Below are positions 17,772 to 26,385 of a stretch of 41,190 nt of DNA, piece by piece. The notes under the pieces were generated by a model, which was not told the origin of the DNA, did not search any database, and saw only the letters and a program-made list of their open reading frames with translations. Every line of letters begins with the position of its first letter. Position 1 is the stretch's first letter. The stretch covers positions 260,834 to 302,023 of the forward strand of contig NZ_SNYL01000001.1 in NCBI RefSeq assembly GCF_004363315.1, given 5' to 3'. The DNA is from Tepidicella xavieri. GTDB lineage: Bacteria > Pseudomonadota > Gammaproteobacteria > Burkholderiales > Burkholderiaceae_C. The translations under genes were made by a program, and so were the position numbers.

Positions 17772-17856
17772 TTAAACTGGAGTCCAACGGCAGCGAAATG
17801 TCCTCAGGGCCACGAGCCGCCGCACACGGTTTCTTTTCAACCTTCAGGAGAGCGTC

Positions 17857-19188
17857 ATGTCATCCGCCATCAACCAACAACTGAGCCGCCAGCAGCAGAT
17901 CGAAGCGCTGGAGAAGGACTGGGCCAACAACCCGCGCTGGAAAGGGGTCAAGCGCGGCTACACCGCCGCTGACGTGGTGCGTCTGCGCGGCAGCGTGCAG
18001 CCCGAGTACACCTATGCCCAAAACGGCGCCCGCAAGCTGTGGGATTTGGTCAACGGTGGGGCCAAGAAAGGTTACGTGAACGCGTTTGGCGCCATCACCG
18101 CTGGCCAGGCCATGCAGCAGGCCAAGGCGGGCCTGGAGGCCGTGTATCTGTCCGGCTGGCAAGTCGCTGCCGACGGCAACACCAGCGAGACGATGTACCC
18201 GGACCAGTCGCTGTACGCGTATGACTCGGTGCCGACCATGGTGCGACGCATCAACAATACCTTCAAGCGCGCCGACGAGATCCAGTGGAGCCGCGGCATC
18301 GGCCCCGGCGATGAAGGCTTCATCGACTACTTCCTGCCTATCGTGGCAGACGCGGAAGCCGGCTTTGGCGGCGTGCTCAACGCCTTCGAGCTGATGAAGA
18401 ACATGATCGCCGCGGGTGCCGCCGGCGTGCACTTCGAAGACCAACTCGCCGCGGTGAAGAAGTGCGGCCACATGGGCGGCAAGGTGCTGGTGCCGACCCA
18501 AGAAGCCATCGAAAAGCTGATTGCCGCGCGCTTTGCGGCCGACGTGATGGGCGTGCCCACGCTGATCCTGGCCCGCACCGACGCCGAAGCCGCCAACCTG
18601 CTGACCTCCGACCATGACGCGCGCGACAAGCCTTTCCTGACCGGCGAGCGCACCCAGGAGGGCTTCTACCGTGTCAAGAACGGCTTGGAGCAGGCCATCT
18701 CCCGCGGCGTGTCTTACGCCCCCTATGCCGACCTGGTGTGGTGCGAAACCGGCACCCCCGACTTGGGCTTCGCGCGCGAGTTCGCCCAGGCCATCCATGC
18801 CGCCTGCCCGGGCAAGCTGCTGTCCTACAACTGCTCGCCGTCTTTCAACTGGAAGAAGAACTTGGACGACAAGACCATCGCCAAGTTCCAGGACGAACTG
18901 TCGGCGCTGGGCTACAAGTACCAGTTCATCACCCTGGCGGGCATCCACGTCAACTGGTTCAACACCTTCAAGTTCGCCTACAACTACGCCCGCGGCGAAG
19001 GCATGAAGCACTATGTCGAAATGGTGCAGGAGCCGGAATTCGCCGCCCGCGAACTGGGCTACACTTTCGTGTCGCACCAGCAGGAAGTCGGCGCCGGCTA
19101 CTTCGACGACGTGACCACCGTCATCCAGGGCGGCTCCTCCAGCGTGAAAGCCCTGACCGGCTCCACCGAAGAAGAGCAGTTCCACTGA
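17857..19188 (+). CDS. aceA: Isocitrate lyase AceA
   Basis: Glyoxylate-shunt enzyme that splits isocitrate into glyoxylate and succinate, allowing growth on acetate, fatty acids or their precursors. The 443-residue product has [38 protein letters not shown] and the catalytic loop [11 protein letters not shown] (Lys 201-202, Cys 203). [14 protein letters not shown], the substrate-binding segment, and the C-terminal [13 protein letters not shown] also match. The length fits the proteobacterial short form. CAGGAGAG precedes the ATG. No malate synthase or aceK is in the window, so the partner enzyme is elsewhere. Two palindromes upstream suggest dedicated transcriptional control. Confidence 0.97.
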   Translation: MSSAINQQLSRQQQIEALEKDWANNPRWKGVKRGYTAADVVRLRGSVQPEYTYAQNGARKLWDLVNGGAKKGYVNAFGAITAGQAMQQAKAGLEAVYLSGWQVAADGNTSETMYPDQSLYAYDSVPTMVRRINNTFKRADEIQWSRGIGPGDEGFIDYFLPIVADAEAGFGGVLNAFELMKNMIAAGAAGVHFEDQLAAVKKCGHMGGKVLVPTQEAIEKLIAARFAADVMGVPTLILARTDAEAANLLTSDHDARDKPFLTGERTQEGFYRVKNGLEQAISRGVSYAPYADLVWCETGTPDLGFAREFAQAIHAACPGKLLSYNCSPSFNWKKNLDDKTIAKFQDELSALGYKYQFITLAGIHVNWFNTFKFAYNYARGEGMKHYVEMVQEPEFAARELGYTFVSHQQEVGAGYFDDVTTVIQGGSSSVKALTGSTEEEQFH

Positions 19189-19206
19189 TCGTCGAGGACT
19201 GACTGG

Positions 19207-19239
19207 GCCCGCCCCCTGGGTTCAAAAACGGGGGCGGGC
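19207..19239 (+). terminator. Strong hairpin after aceA, without a U-tract
   Basis: GCCCGCCCCC (19207-19216) pairs perfectly with GGGGGCGGGC (19230-19239) around a 13-base loop, 18 bases after the aceA stop. The following bases are TCATTGC rather than a T run, so it may protect the mRNA 3' end or need Rho instead of acting as an intrinsic terminator. Confidence 0.5.
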
Positions 19240-19250
19240 TCATTGCATGC

Positions 19251-19390
19251 TGCCGATGGAAATCGGCACTCGCGTGCCTGTGGGGCGAAGGCAGGCTCTC
19301 AGGCTAAGCGCTTGCATAGGCATCGGGATTTTCCCTGAAGGCGTGTCCACGTGCAGTCGGCATAATCAATGCACGTTCGAATGCCTATGC
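19251..19390. other. Non-coding stretch with nested inverted repeats (possible structured RNA)
   Basis: Two small hairpins come first: TGCCGAT-GGAA-ATCGGCA at 19251-19268, overlapping GGCAC-TCGC-GTGCC at 19266-19279. Then an outer perfect 10-base inverted repeat, GCATAGGCAT (19314-19323) with ATGCCTATGC (19381-19390), encloses GGGA-TTT-TCCC (19325-19335) and ACGTGCA/TGCACGT (19349-19355 with 19370-19376). Together the last three could fold as a three-way junction. No known RNA family was recognised. It lies in the 260-base gap before the small gene at 19450. Confidence 0.4.
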
Positions 19391-19449
19391 TCCCTCCTGT
19401 CGGAAAGCTTGGCGGGATTGGGGATTGAAATCACCCTTGTGCTGTCACC

Positions 19450-19875
19450 GTGCTTGAGACCATCGATTTGTTGGGTGCCCGATTCGCGAAGACCGAACTG
19501 GGTCAACAGGAGATCCAGACCCGATCGCTGGGATTGACGCCGCTGGCGCGCAGGCTGTTGATCCTTGTCAATGGCCAAAAAAGCGGCCAGGATCTGGCGA
19601 TGTTTGCCGGTGGTGCTGAAGTCGAGCCCTTGCTTCGTGAACTGCTGGACAAGGGGTGTATCGAGGTCTGTCCCATACAGATACCGGCCAAGCCCGAAAC
19701 GCCTGCCGAATCGGCCCAAGCCGGCGAGATCGACGGGTTGCCCGATGCGGCGACGCGCAGCGCTGCTGAAAACGAGATGGCGCGAAACTTCATGATCAAC
19801 ACGGTCAACACCGTGTTTGGTCAGCACTCACGGCTGACCTTGATCGAGACCATTGCCCGCGCCCAAGGGACCTAG
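19450..19875 (+). CDS. Hypothetical protein, probably truncated by an in-frame amber codon
   Basis: 141 residues from a GTG start. The first part (SLGLTPLARRLLILVNGQKS through LLRELLDKGCIEV) looks like a small winged-helix-type domain found in uncharacterised Burkholderiales proteins. A linker rich in Pro and Ala and a helical C-terminal part (NEMARNFMINTVNTVFGQHS) follow. Function unknown. The reading frame stops at TAG (19873-19875) but continues open for another 34 helical codons to a TGA at 19978-19980. The protein therefore seems to have lost its last fifth, or the codon is a sequencing error or is read through. The ribosome site is weak. Confidence 0.6.
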   Translation: MLETIDLLGARFAKTELGQQEIQTRSLGLTPLARRLLILVNGQKSGQDLAMFAGGAEVEPLLRELLDKGCIEVCPIQIPAKPETPAESAQAGEIDGLPDAATRSAAENEMARNFMINTVNTVFGQHSRLTLIETIARAQGT

Positions 19876-19980
19876 GGATTGCGCCAGGCTTATCGCGCAT
19901 GGGCCAAGGCGATGCAGGAAGACCGGATTGGCGCCAGGCGGTTGAACGAATTTCGAGACAAATTGTTCAAGGTGCTTTGA
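19876..19980 (+). pseudogene. In-frame 3' continuation of the preceding gene after the amber codon
   Basis: Directly after the TAG the same frame encodes GLRQAYRAWAKAMQEDRI, then a basic helical end finishing KLFKVL before TGA. The composition is protein-like and continues the amphipathic helices before the stop. Its end overlaps the last 14 bases of the convergent hpnE gene. It has no start of its own, so it is best read as the detached C-terminus of the same gene. Confidence 0.55.
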
Positions 19981-21328
19981 GCTGGGCGGCGGTACGCTCG
20001 GCCGCTTGAAGCCCACTGCGCACGGCGCCTTCGAGCGTGGCCGGGTAGGGGCCGCTGATGTAGTCGCCGGCGGCGGTCAGCCGTGGAGAGATGGCCAAGT
20101 CTGGCCGTTGCAGGCCCGGGGCGCAGACGAAGGTGGCGCGTTTTTCGATGACGGTTTGCAATACCACGGCGTCACGCAGATCCAGTTGATGGGCGGCCTG
20201 GGCGACGACGGCGGCCTCGACCTCGGCGCGTTGGAGCTGGCAGGCGCTGGCCACGAAAGCGAGCACTGGACGCCGGTGCAGTGGCTCGGGCCAGTGGATG
20301 CCGTCGAGCCGGCTGCGGTGGAACACATACTGGGCTGGCGCCGTGCGGTGGTGGCTACGCAGGGCCAGCATCGGATGGCGGCCCGGCCAGCCGTGGGGCA
20401 GCTCGCCTTGCAGATAGACGGTGGCGATGGGTTCGTGGCGCAATGTGCGGGCCTGTGCCAGCCAGTCGGGCGCAACGCCGGGCAAGGTCGCCAGCAGTTC
20501 GGGGGCGTCGCTGGCCCCGGTGGCCAGAATCACGTGGTCGGCTTCGAGGTCGCCGGCCGTGGTGACCAGGCGCCAGCGTGTGCGTTCGTCCACGAGCTGG
20601 CGCAACCGGGTGCCGTTGCGCAGGCTGGCGCCTTGGGCGTGTAGCCAGTCCACGGCCGCGTCGGGCAGCAGTCGCCCCAAATCCGCGCGTGGCAGCAGCA
20701 GCGTGGAGGCGCGCCAAGGGCCAAAGCCCTGGCCCCAGAGGGCGTCGCGCAGCACGGTGAGAAACACTTGGGCGCTGGCTTCGGCCGCCGTGGTGTTGAG
20801 CGCGGCCACACACAGCGGCTCGACCAGGTCCTGCATCACGGTGGCGGGCAGGCCGTGGCAGAGCGCGGCCACGCTCAGGTGGGGCGAGCAGGTGAAGCCA
20901 TCGCGTTGCCAACGCCAGGCATGCGCCATGAAGGCCAGCCGGGCCGAGCCCTCCCAGCCTCGGGCGCAGAGCACCGCGGCCAGGGTGTCCAGCGGGGCGG
21001 GCCAGCGCTGGGCCCAGCGGGGCACGGCCAGGCCGCTGCCATCGGCAAACCGCAAGTCCAGCGGCATCGGGTGCAGCACGTCGGTGGGCGATATGCCCAC
21101 GGTCTGCATGAGCGCCAAGGTGTGCCGGTACGCGCCGATGAGGATGTGCTGACCGTTGTCCAGGGGCAAGCGGGTGCCGTCGGGCAAGGGCACGTCGAGT
21201 CGGCGGGCGCGCCCGCCCCAATGGCGTGCCGCTTCAATCAGGCTGACCCGCAGACCGAGTTGCACGCTGCGCACGGCCGCCGCCAGTCCGGCCCAGCCGC
21301 TGCCCACGATGGCCACATGGGGCTTCAC
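19967..21328 (-). CDS. hpnE: Hydroxysqualene dehydroxylase HpnE
   Basis: FAD-dependent amine-oxidase-fold enzyme that reduces hydroxysqualene to squalene, the last step of the HpnCDE route. The N-terminal dinucleotide-binding motif VAIVGSGWAGLAAAVRSVQL is followed by the glycine-rich RARRLD region and DNGQHILIGAYRHTLALM, characteristic of HpnE. The C-terminal GDYISGPYPATLEGAVRSG motif closes the FAD domain. It has 453 residues. Translation starts at GTG, overlapping the hpnD stop as GTGA (21325-21328), so the two genes are translationally coupled. Last gene of the hpnC-MFP-RND-hpnD-hpnE operon; squalene-hopene cyclase does not follow it. Confidence 0.94.
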   Translation of the reverse strand: MKPHVAIVGSGWAGLAAAVRSVQLGLRVSLIEAARHWGGRARRLDVPLPDGTRLPLDNGQHILIGAYRHTLALMQTVGISPTDVLHPMPLDLRFADGSGLAVPRWAQRWPAPLDTLAAVLCARGWEGSARLAFMAHAWRWQRDGFTCSPHLSVAALCHGLPATVMQDLVEPLCVAALNTTAAEASAQVFLTVLRDALWGQGFGPWRASTLLLPRADLGRLLPDAAVDWLHAQGASLRNGTRLRQLVDERTRWRLVTTAGDLEADHVILATGASDAPELLATLPGVAPDWLAQARTLRHEPIATVYLQGELPHGWPGRHPMLALRSHHRTAPAQYVFHRSRLDGIHWPEPLHRRPVLAFVASACQLQRAEVEAAVVAQAAHQLDLRDAVVLQTVIEKRATFVCAPGLQRPDLAISPRLTAAGDYISGPYPATLEGAVRSGLQAAERTAAQLKAP

Positions 21329-22191
21329 AGCCGCCCCAGGGCCTGCACTTTCCAGGCCAGCCAGAACTTGCGCAATGGCGTCAGGCTCACGCGCTGGTTC
21401 AGCACCAGGTGCGGTTCGGTGGCGATTTCGCGCAGCAGGGTGCGGTAGATGCTGGCCATCATCAGGCCGGGCTTTTGGGAGCGCCGGTCGGCATGGGGCA
21501 GCATGGCCAGCGCTTCGTCGTAGCAGCCCAGGGCGCGTTCGATCTGGAAGCGCATGAGCGCACCGAAACGGTCGGGGAACGTGGCGTCGCTGGCCTGGCC
21601 GCGCTTGAGCAGTTCGTGGGCCTTCACGTCGAAGCGTTGCAGTTCATTGACGGGCAGGTAGATGCGTCCGCGCAGGGCGTCTTCGCCCACGTCGCGGATG
21701 ATGTTGGTGAGCTGGAAAGCCAGCCCGAGCCGGTGCGCGTAGGCGGTGGTGGCGGGGTCGGTCTGACCAAAGATGCGGGCGGCCACTTCGCCCACCACGC
21801 CGGCCACGAGGTGGCAATAGCGCTGCAGCCCCGCGAAATCCAGATAGCGGGACTGTTCCAGATCCATCTGGCAGCCGTCGATCACTTGCATCAGGTGCGT
21901 GGCTTCGATGCCGTAAGCCTTCAGGTGCGGCTTGAGGGCGAGCAGGGCCGGGTGCTCTGGCGGGCCATGCGCCGCATCGAAGCAGCGCAGCACCTGCTGG
22001 CGCCACCACTGAAGCTTGGCCTGGGCGACGCCGGGGTCGTGTACTTCATCGACCATGTCGTCGATTTCACGGCAGAAGGCGTAAAAGGCGGTGATGGCTG
22101 CGCGCCGCTGCGGTGGCAGAAAGAGGAAGGCGTAGTAGAAGCTGCTGCCCGAGGCGGCGGCTTTGTCCTGCGCGTAGGCTTCGGGGGTCAT
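21325..22191 (-). CDS. hpnD: Presqualene diphosphate synthase HpnD
   Basis: Trans-isoprenyl diphosphate synthase-fold enzyme that condenses two farnesyl diphosphates to presqualene diphosphate. Both Asp-rich Mg-binding motifs are intact: FCREIDDMVDEV (Asp 44, 45, 48) and LTNIIRDVGEDALRGRIYLP. YYAFLFLPPQRRAAITAFYA and MDLEQSRY are also typical. It has 288 residues. The ATG overlaps the RND gene stop as ATGA (22188-22191), with AGGAG at good distance, and the gene is coupled to hpnE downstream. Regulation is presumably that of the whole five-gene operon starting upstream of hpnC. Confidence 0.95.
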   Translation of the reverse strand: MTPEAYAQDKAAASGSSFYYAFLFLPPQRRAAITAFYAFCREIDDMVDEVHDPGVAQAKLQWWRQQVLRCFDAAHGPPEHPALLALKPHLKAYGIEATHLMQVIDGCQMDLEQSRYLDFAGLQRYCHLVAGVVGEVAARIFGQTDPATTAYAHRLGLAFQLTNIIRDVGEDALRGRIYLPVNELQRFDVKAHELLKRGQASDATFPDRFGALMRFQIERALGCYDEALAMLPHADRRSQKPGLMMASIYRTLLREIATEPHLVLNQRVSLTPLRKFWLAWKVQALGRL

Positions 22192-25100
22192 GCCCGCTCC
22201 TTGCCGCGGACCCAGGCCTGACGGCGGCGCATGAAGCTCTGATAGAGCAGCGGCACGACGAAGAGCGTCAGCACGGTGGAGACGGCCAGGCCCCAGACGA
22301 TGCTGGCGGCCACCGGCCCCCACAGCAGGCTTTGCCCACCCAGCCCGAACGCCAGCGAGGACAGCCCGCCGATGGTGGTGGTGCTGGTGATGAGCACGGG
22401 CACCACACGCCGCCGCGCTGCGTAGATGGTGGCGTGCATCACACTCATGCCTTGCTGGAGCCGGTCATTGGCCGCATCGATGAGCACGATGGCCGAGTTC
22501 ACCGCAATGCCGCTGAGCGCGATCACGCCGTAGAGCGTGTACAGCGACAGCGGGTTGCCCGAAATGGCCAGGCCGAAGGCCACGCCCGTGAAAGCCAGGG
22601 GCACCGAGACCAGAATCATCAGCGGCTGGAAGTAGCTGCGGAATTGGGCCGCCAGAATCAGGTAGATCAGTCCCACGCCGAGCAGGAACAGCAAGCCCAT
22701 GGCGTTGAGGCTTTCTTCGATGTCCTCCAACTCGCCAGAGAAGTCCAGGTCGATGCCGGGGTGGTTCGCCCGGATGCGTTCCCAGCCGGCCTTGATCATG
22801 TCGTTGGCGGCCTTGGTGTCGGTGATGTCTTTGTCGAGGTTGGCCTCCACGGTGATGGTGCGGCGCAGGTTGTAGTGGCGGATGAACCCGCGGCCGGGCT
22901 GTACCTCCACATCGACCAGTTCTCCCAGTCGGGTGATCTGCCCATTGGGCAGGGCAACGGGTTCGTTGAGCAGTTCGGCCGGGTCTGGCCGCAGATCCAG
23001 CGCCGAGGCGCTGCGCACGCGCAGTTCGATCTTGTCGCCCTGGTCCCGGGTGAAGGCGACCGTCTCGCCGTCCACGGCCAGGCGCACCAGCCGCGCCACC
23101 TGCTGGGCATTGAGCCCCATGTCGCGCATGGCTTCGCGGTTGAGGCTGAGCTGCAGTTGGGGCCGGCCCGGCAGGTTGTCGTCCTGGATGTCCTTCGTGC
23201 CGGGGATGGCCGCCACGAGTTCCTTGATGGCATTGGCCGCTTCCTGGATGCGGTCGAAGTCGTCGCCGCGCACCTTGATGCTGATGGCTTTGCCCGCCGG
23301 CGGGCCGCCAGAGAGCACGGTAAAGCTCTTGAGGCCGGGCGTGCTCATGGCCTCGATGTCGGCACGCATGGCTTCGACCACCTCCATCACCTCGCGGGCG
23401 TCGTCGGTGCGGGGGTTGAGCGAGACGAACACCTGGCCGTACTGGTCGCCATAGACCGGCTCGGTGTCGGTGAACTTCAGCCCCGCCGTGGAGGTGACGG
23501 CCCGGGCCTCGTGGCCTTCTTCGGCCGGGCCCACGCCCCGCAGGTGCCGGCGCACTTCGCGCTCCACGGCCTCGGTGGCCGCCAGCGTCTCTTCCAGCGT
23601 GGCACTGGCGGGCATGTCCACGTTCACATAAAACGCGCGCACCGGATCGAACGCAAAGAACTGCACCCGCACGATGCCGGTGACCACCAGCGAGATGGCC
23701 AGCCCGATGATGCCCAAACCCACCAGGCCGAAGCGCACGGGGCGGCGCAGCACGTAGGCCAGTGCCTGGGCATAGCGCAGGCGGATGGCGTGGTTGAAGG
23801 CGTTGCGCCAGCGCTGCACGCGCGAGGGTTTGTCGAACCGCACGCCGATCACGCTCACATGCACCGGCATCATCCAGAACGCCTCGATGATGGAGATGAG
23901 CAGCGCCACCGTCACCACGAAAGGGATGACGAACATGAACTTGCCCACGATGCCGGGCAGCAGCATCAGCGGCAGGAAGGCCGCCAGCGTGGTGGCGATG
24001 GAGGCGGTCACCGGCTTCCACACTTCGGCGATGCCGTCCAGACTGGCCTGCAGCACCTGCTGGCCACGCTCCATGCGGTAGTAGATGGCTTCCACCACTA
24101 CCACGGCATCGTCCACCAGCATCCCCAGCGCGATGACCACACCCAGCAGCACCGAGACGTTGACCGTGTAGTCCAGCGGGGCCAGCAAGGCAAAAGTGCC
24201 CATGAGTGAGAATGGGATGCCCAGGGCCACCAGCACGCCGATGCGCCAGCCCAGGAACAGCCAGCACACCGCCAGCACCAGCAGGATGCCGTACAGGGCG
24301 TTGGTCTGCATCACGTCGATGGCTTCGCGCGTGGGCACGGTCTGGTCATCGGTCAGCGCCAGTGTCAGCCCTTGCTGCGCGAGGATGGGGTTCTGCTCCT
24401 CGATGTAAGCACGCAAGCGGTCCACCAGTTCCAGGGTGTTGACCCGGGCTTTTTTCGTGACCGCCATCGAGATGGTGGGGCGGCCGTCGGAGGAGGCATA
24501 TTGCGAGGCCGGCGCGCGCGCCTGCTCGATGCGGGCCACTTCACCGAGCCGGGCGCCTGCCCCCGGGCGGCTGGCGGAGGCCACCGGCAGCGTGGCCAGG
24601 CTGGCCGGGTCCACTTGCACGCCGCGCAGACTGACCGACCAGGCCCCGTCCTGCGTCTTGAGGGTGCCGGCCGAGGTGTCGCGCCACCAGGCGCGCAGCG
24701 CGTCGGCCACGTCCGCCGCCGTGAGGTGGCGCGCCGCCAGGGCCGCCGGGTCGGGGCTGACGAGAATTTCCGGGTCGCGCAGGCCCGACGCAAACACCTG
24801 ATCGATGCCGCTCATGCGTTCCAGGTCGGACTTGATGCGCCGGGCGTTGACGCGCAGGGTCTCGTCGTCGGCCTGCCCCATCAGGCGAATGGAGGCGGTC
24901 GGAAAACCGTTGGAGGTGGTGATTTCGAGGATGCGGGGTTCGCGGGCTTCGGCGGGCAGTTCGCTGGCCGCTTTGTTCTGGATCTCGCGCCGCAGATCGT
25001 TCATGCGCTTGTCGAAGGTGCGCTCGTTGATCTCGCGAAAGCGCACCAGCATGCTGGAGACGTTTTCGCGCGAGTTGGAGATGACGAAGCGCACGTCGGC

Positions 25101-25322
25101 CACGCCCTGGATGGCGTCTTCCAGCGGGTTGGTGATGAGCCGTTCGACGTCTTCCGCGCTGGCGCCGGGGAGCACCGTGGTGATGTTGACCCAGTTGAAG
25201 TTGATTTCCGGGTCTTGCTCGCGGGGCATCTGGAGGTAGCTCACCAGGCCGATCAGCATCACCACCACGAAGGCGATGTTGGCCAGCGGGTGGTTGGTCA
25301 GCAAGGCGCGCATGAATCGCAT
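22188..25322 (-). CDS. RND efflux permease (AcrB/HAE1-like) inside the squalene operon
   Basis: Proton-driven inner-membrane pump of 1044 residues, with the usual 12 helices and two large periplasmic porter domains. The N-terminus reads through LANIAFVVVMLIGLVSYLQM and PREQDPEINFNWVNI; PGASAEDVERLITNPLEDAI is the family loop. The proton-relay pair Asp 404-Asp 405 lies in GMLVDDAVVVVEAIYYRMER, and C-terminal GGLSSLAFGLGGQSLLWGPV is present. Start 25322 is preferred: GGAG is close and homology begins MRFMRALL. An ATG at 25355 overlaps the adaptor gene. The substrate is unknown. It sits between the MFP gene and hpnD, suggesting export of a terpenoid or membrane lipid, but this is inference. Confidence 0.93.
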   Translation of the reverse strand: MRFMRALLTNHPLANIAFVVVMLIGLVSYLQMPREQDPEINFNWVNITTVLPGASAEDVERLITNPLEDAIQGVADVRFVISNSRENVSSMLVRFREINERTFDKRMNDLRREIQNKAASELPAEAREPRILEITTSNGFPTASIRLMGQADDETLRVNARRIKSDLERMSGIDQVFASGLRDPEILVSPDPAALAARHLTAADVADALRAWWRDTSAGTLKTQDGAWSVSLRGVQVDPASLATLPVASASRPGAGARLGEVARIEQARAPASQYASSDGRPTISMAVTKKARVNTLELVDRLRAYIEEQNPILAQQGLTLALTDDQTVPTREAIDVMQTNALYGILLVLAVCWLFLGWRIGVLVALGIPFSLMGTFALLAPLDYTVNVSVLLGVVIALGMLVDDAVVVVEAIYYRMERGQQVLQASLDGIAEVWKPVTASIATTLAAFLPLMLLPGIVGKFMFVIPFVVTVALLISIIEAFWMMPVHVSVIGVRFDKPSRVQRWRNAFNHAIRLRYAQALAYVLRRPVRFGLVGLGIIGLAISLVVTGIVRVQFFAFDPVRAFYVNVDMPASATLEETLAATEAVEREVRRHLRGVGPAEEGHEARAVTSTAGLKFTDTEPVYGDQYGQVFVSLNPRTDDAREVMEVVEAMRADIEAMSTPGLKSFTVLSGGPPAGKAISIKVRGDDFDRIQEAANAIKELVAAIPGTKDIQDDNLPGRPQLQLSLNREAMRDMGLNAQQVARLVRLAVDGETVAFTRDQGDKIELRVRSASALDLRPDPAELLNEPVALPNGQITRLGELVDVEVQPGRGFIRHYNLRRTITVEANLDKDITDTKAANDMIKAGWERIRANHPGIDLDFSGELEDIEESLNAMGLLFLLGVGLIYLILAAQFRSYFQPLMILVSVPLAFTGVAFGLAISGNPLSLYTLYGVIALSGIAVNSAIVLIDAANDRLQQGMSVMHATIYAARRRVVPVLITSTTTIGGLSSLAFGLGGQSLLWGPVAASIVWGLAVSTVLTLFVVPLLYQSFMRRRQAWVRGKERA

Positions 25323-25335
25323 CGTGGGCTCCGCG

Positions 25336-26385
25336 TCAGTCGATGGATTGGCCATCGTTGAGCGCGGCCTGGCCGCGCACCACGATCAGCGTTTCGCCCG
25401 GCAGCGCGATGGGAACGGCGCGGCCTTCCTGCGCGTCGGGCAGTGCCACGAAGCGGGCGGTGCGGCCTTCGCGCACGAACACGCCGAGCCGGTTGCCCCG
25501 CTTGACCACCAGGCTGGCGGGCACATGCGGGGTGGGGTCCTCCCACCACAGCAGGCCGCTGGTGCCGGGCGGCAGCGCGGCAGGGCCCTCAAAGCCCAGG
25601 CGCACCGTCTGGGTGCGGCTGCCGGCTTGCACGGTGCCCGTCACGCGCAGCAGTTTCAGCGCATGCCGCCGGTCTTGCCCCTGGGGTTGGAAATGCACGG
25701 CGCTGGCACGGCGCAGTCCGCCGATGTCGGCCGGCGTCACGCTGGCCTGCACCTCCGCCGCCCCGGTTTCGGCCAGCACGAACAAAGGCGCGCCGGGTGC
25801 CACCGCCTCACCCAGTTGCGCCATGCGCTGCACCACCGTGCCGGCGAAGGGCGCCCGGATGCTCGTGCGCGCCAACTGGCGTCGGGCCGAGGCCAGTTGC
25901 GACTCGGCGGCAGCCAGGTCGGCCCGTTGCAGCGCCACCTCGGTTTCGCGCTGGGCCAGCGCTTCTTGCGAGAAAAAGCCTTGGGTCACCAGTTCACGAG
26001 CCCGTGCCAACTGGGCTTCACCCAAGCGCAGGCGGGCCTGGGCGGCCTGCAAGCCGGCTTCGGCGCGTTGAACGGCCAGCTCATAGTCTTGCGGGTCGAT
26101 CTGCACCAGCAGGGCGCCGCGCGTGACGCTGGCGCCCACATCGGCCGTCCAGCGGGTCACGGTGCCGCCCACCTCGGCGGCCAGCCGAGATTCGTTGCGC
26201 GCCATCACTTGCGCCGGCGCCGAGCGCTGGGGCAACTGCCATACCGTGTCCAGCCGGGCGGTTTCGATCGGCACCAGTGGTTGCGTGGCGGCGGGGCCGC
26301 AAGCCAGGGCCGCCAGGGCGCCCAGGAACAGGCCAGCCAGCCTGCTGGCAACACGGCCCGCGGGCCAGAAAGGTGCAAAAGTCAT
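25336..26385 (-). CDS. RND pump periplasmic adaptor (MFP/HlyD family)
   Basis: 349-residue periplasmic membrane-fusion protein that would join the RND permease to an outer-membrane channel. It begins with a hydrophobic export signal containing LAGLFLGALAALACG, whose Cys could be a lipidation site, although Ala at -3 is atypical. The lipoyl half-motif VTRWTADVGASVTRGALLVQ is followed by an alpha-hairpin coiled coil (about residues 105-170, rich in Ala, Gln, Arg, Glu), the second lipoyl half TSIRAPFAGTVVQRMAQLGE, then beta-barrel domains. The ATG overlaps the hpnC stop as ATGA (26382-26385). No TolC-like gene is in the window, so the outer channel is supplied elsewhere. Confidence 0.92.
   Translation of the reverse strand: MTFAPFWPAGRVASRLAGLFLGALAALACGPAATQPLVPIETARLDTVWQLPQRSAPAQVMARNESRLAAEVGGTVTRWTADVGASVTRGALLVQIDPQDYELAVQRAEAGLQAAQARLRLGEAQLARARELVTQGFFSQEALAQRETEVALQRADLAAAESQLASARRQLARTSIRAPFAGTVVQRMAQLGEAVAPGAPLFVLAETGAAEVQASVTPADIGGLRRASAVHFQPQGQDRRHALKLLRVTGTVQAGSRTQTVRLGFEGPAALPPGTSGLLWWEDPTPHVPASLVVKRGNRLGVFVREGRTARFVALPDAQEGRAVPIALPGETLIVVRGQAALNDGQSID

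Larger units (their letters stand above)
17601..17780. promoter_or_regulatory. AT-rich regulatory island upstream of aceA
   Basis: About 180 bases, strikingly AT-rich against the GC-rich surroundings, inside the 328-base gap between the DMT and aceA starts. It contains AAAATTTTTC twice, 20 bases apart (17647-17656 and 17667-17676), a perfect TTTCAT-C-ATGAAA palindrome (17653-17665), and two strong palindromes nearer aceA. No coding sequence is credible here. It is the likely control region of isocitrate lyase. Confidence 0.7.
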
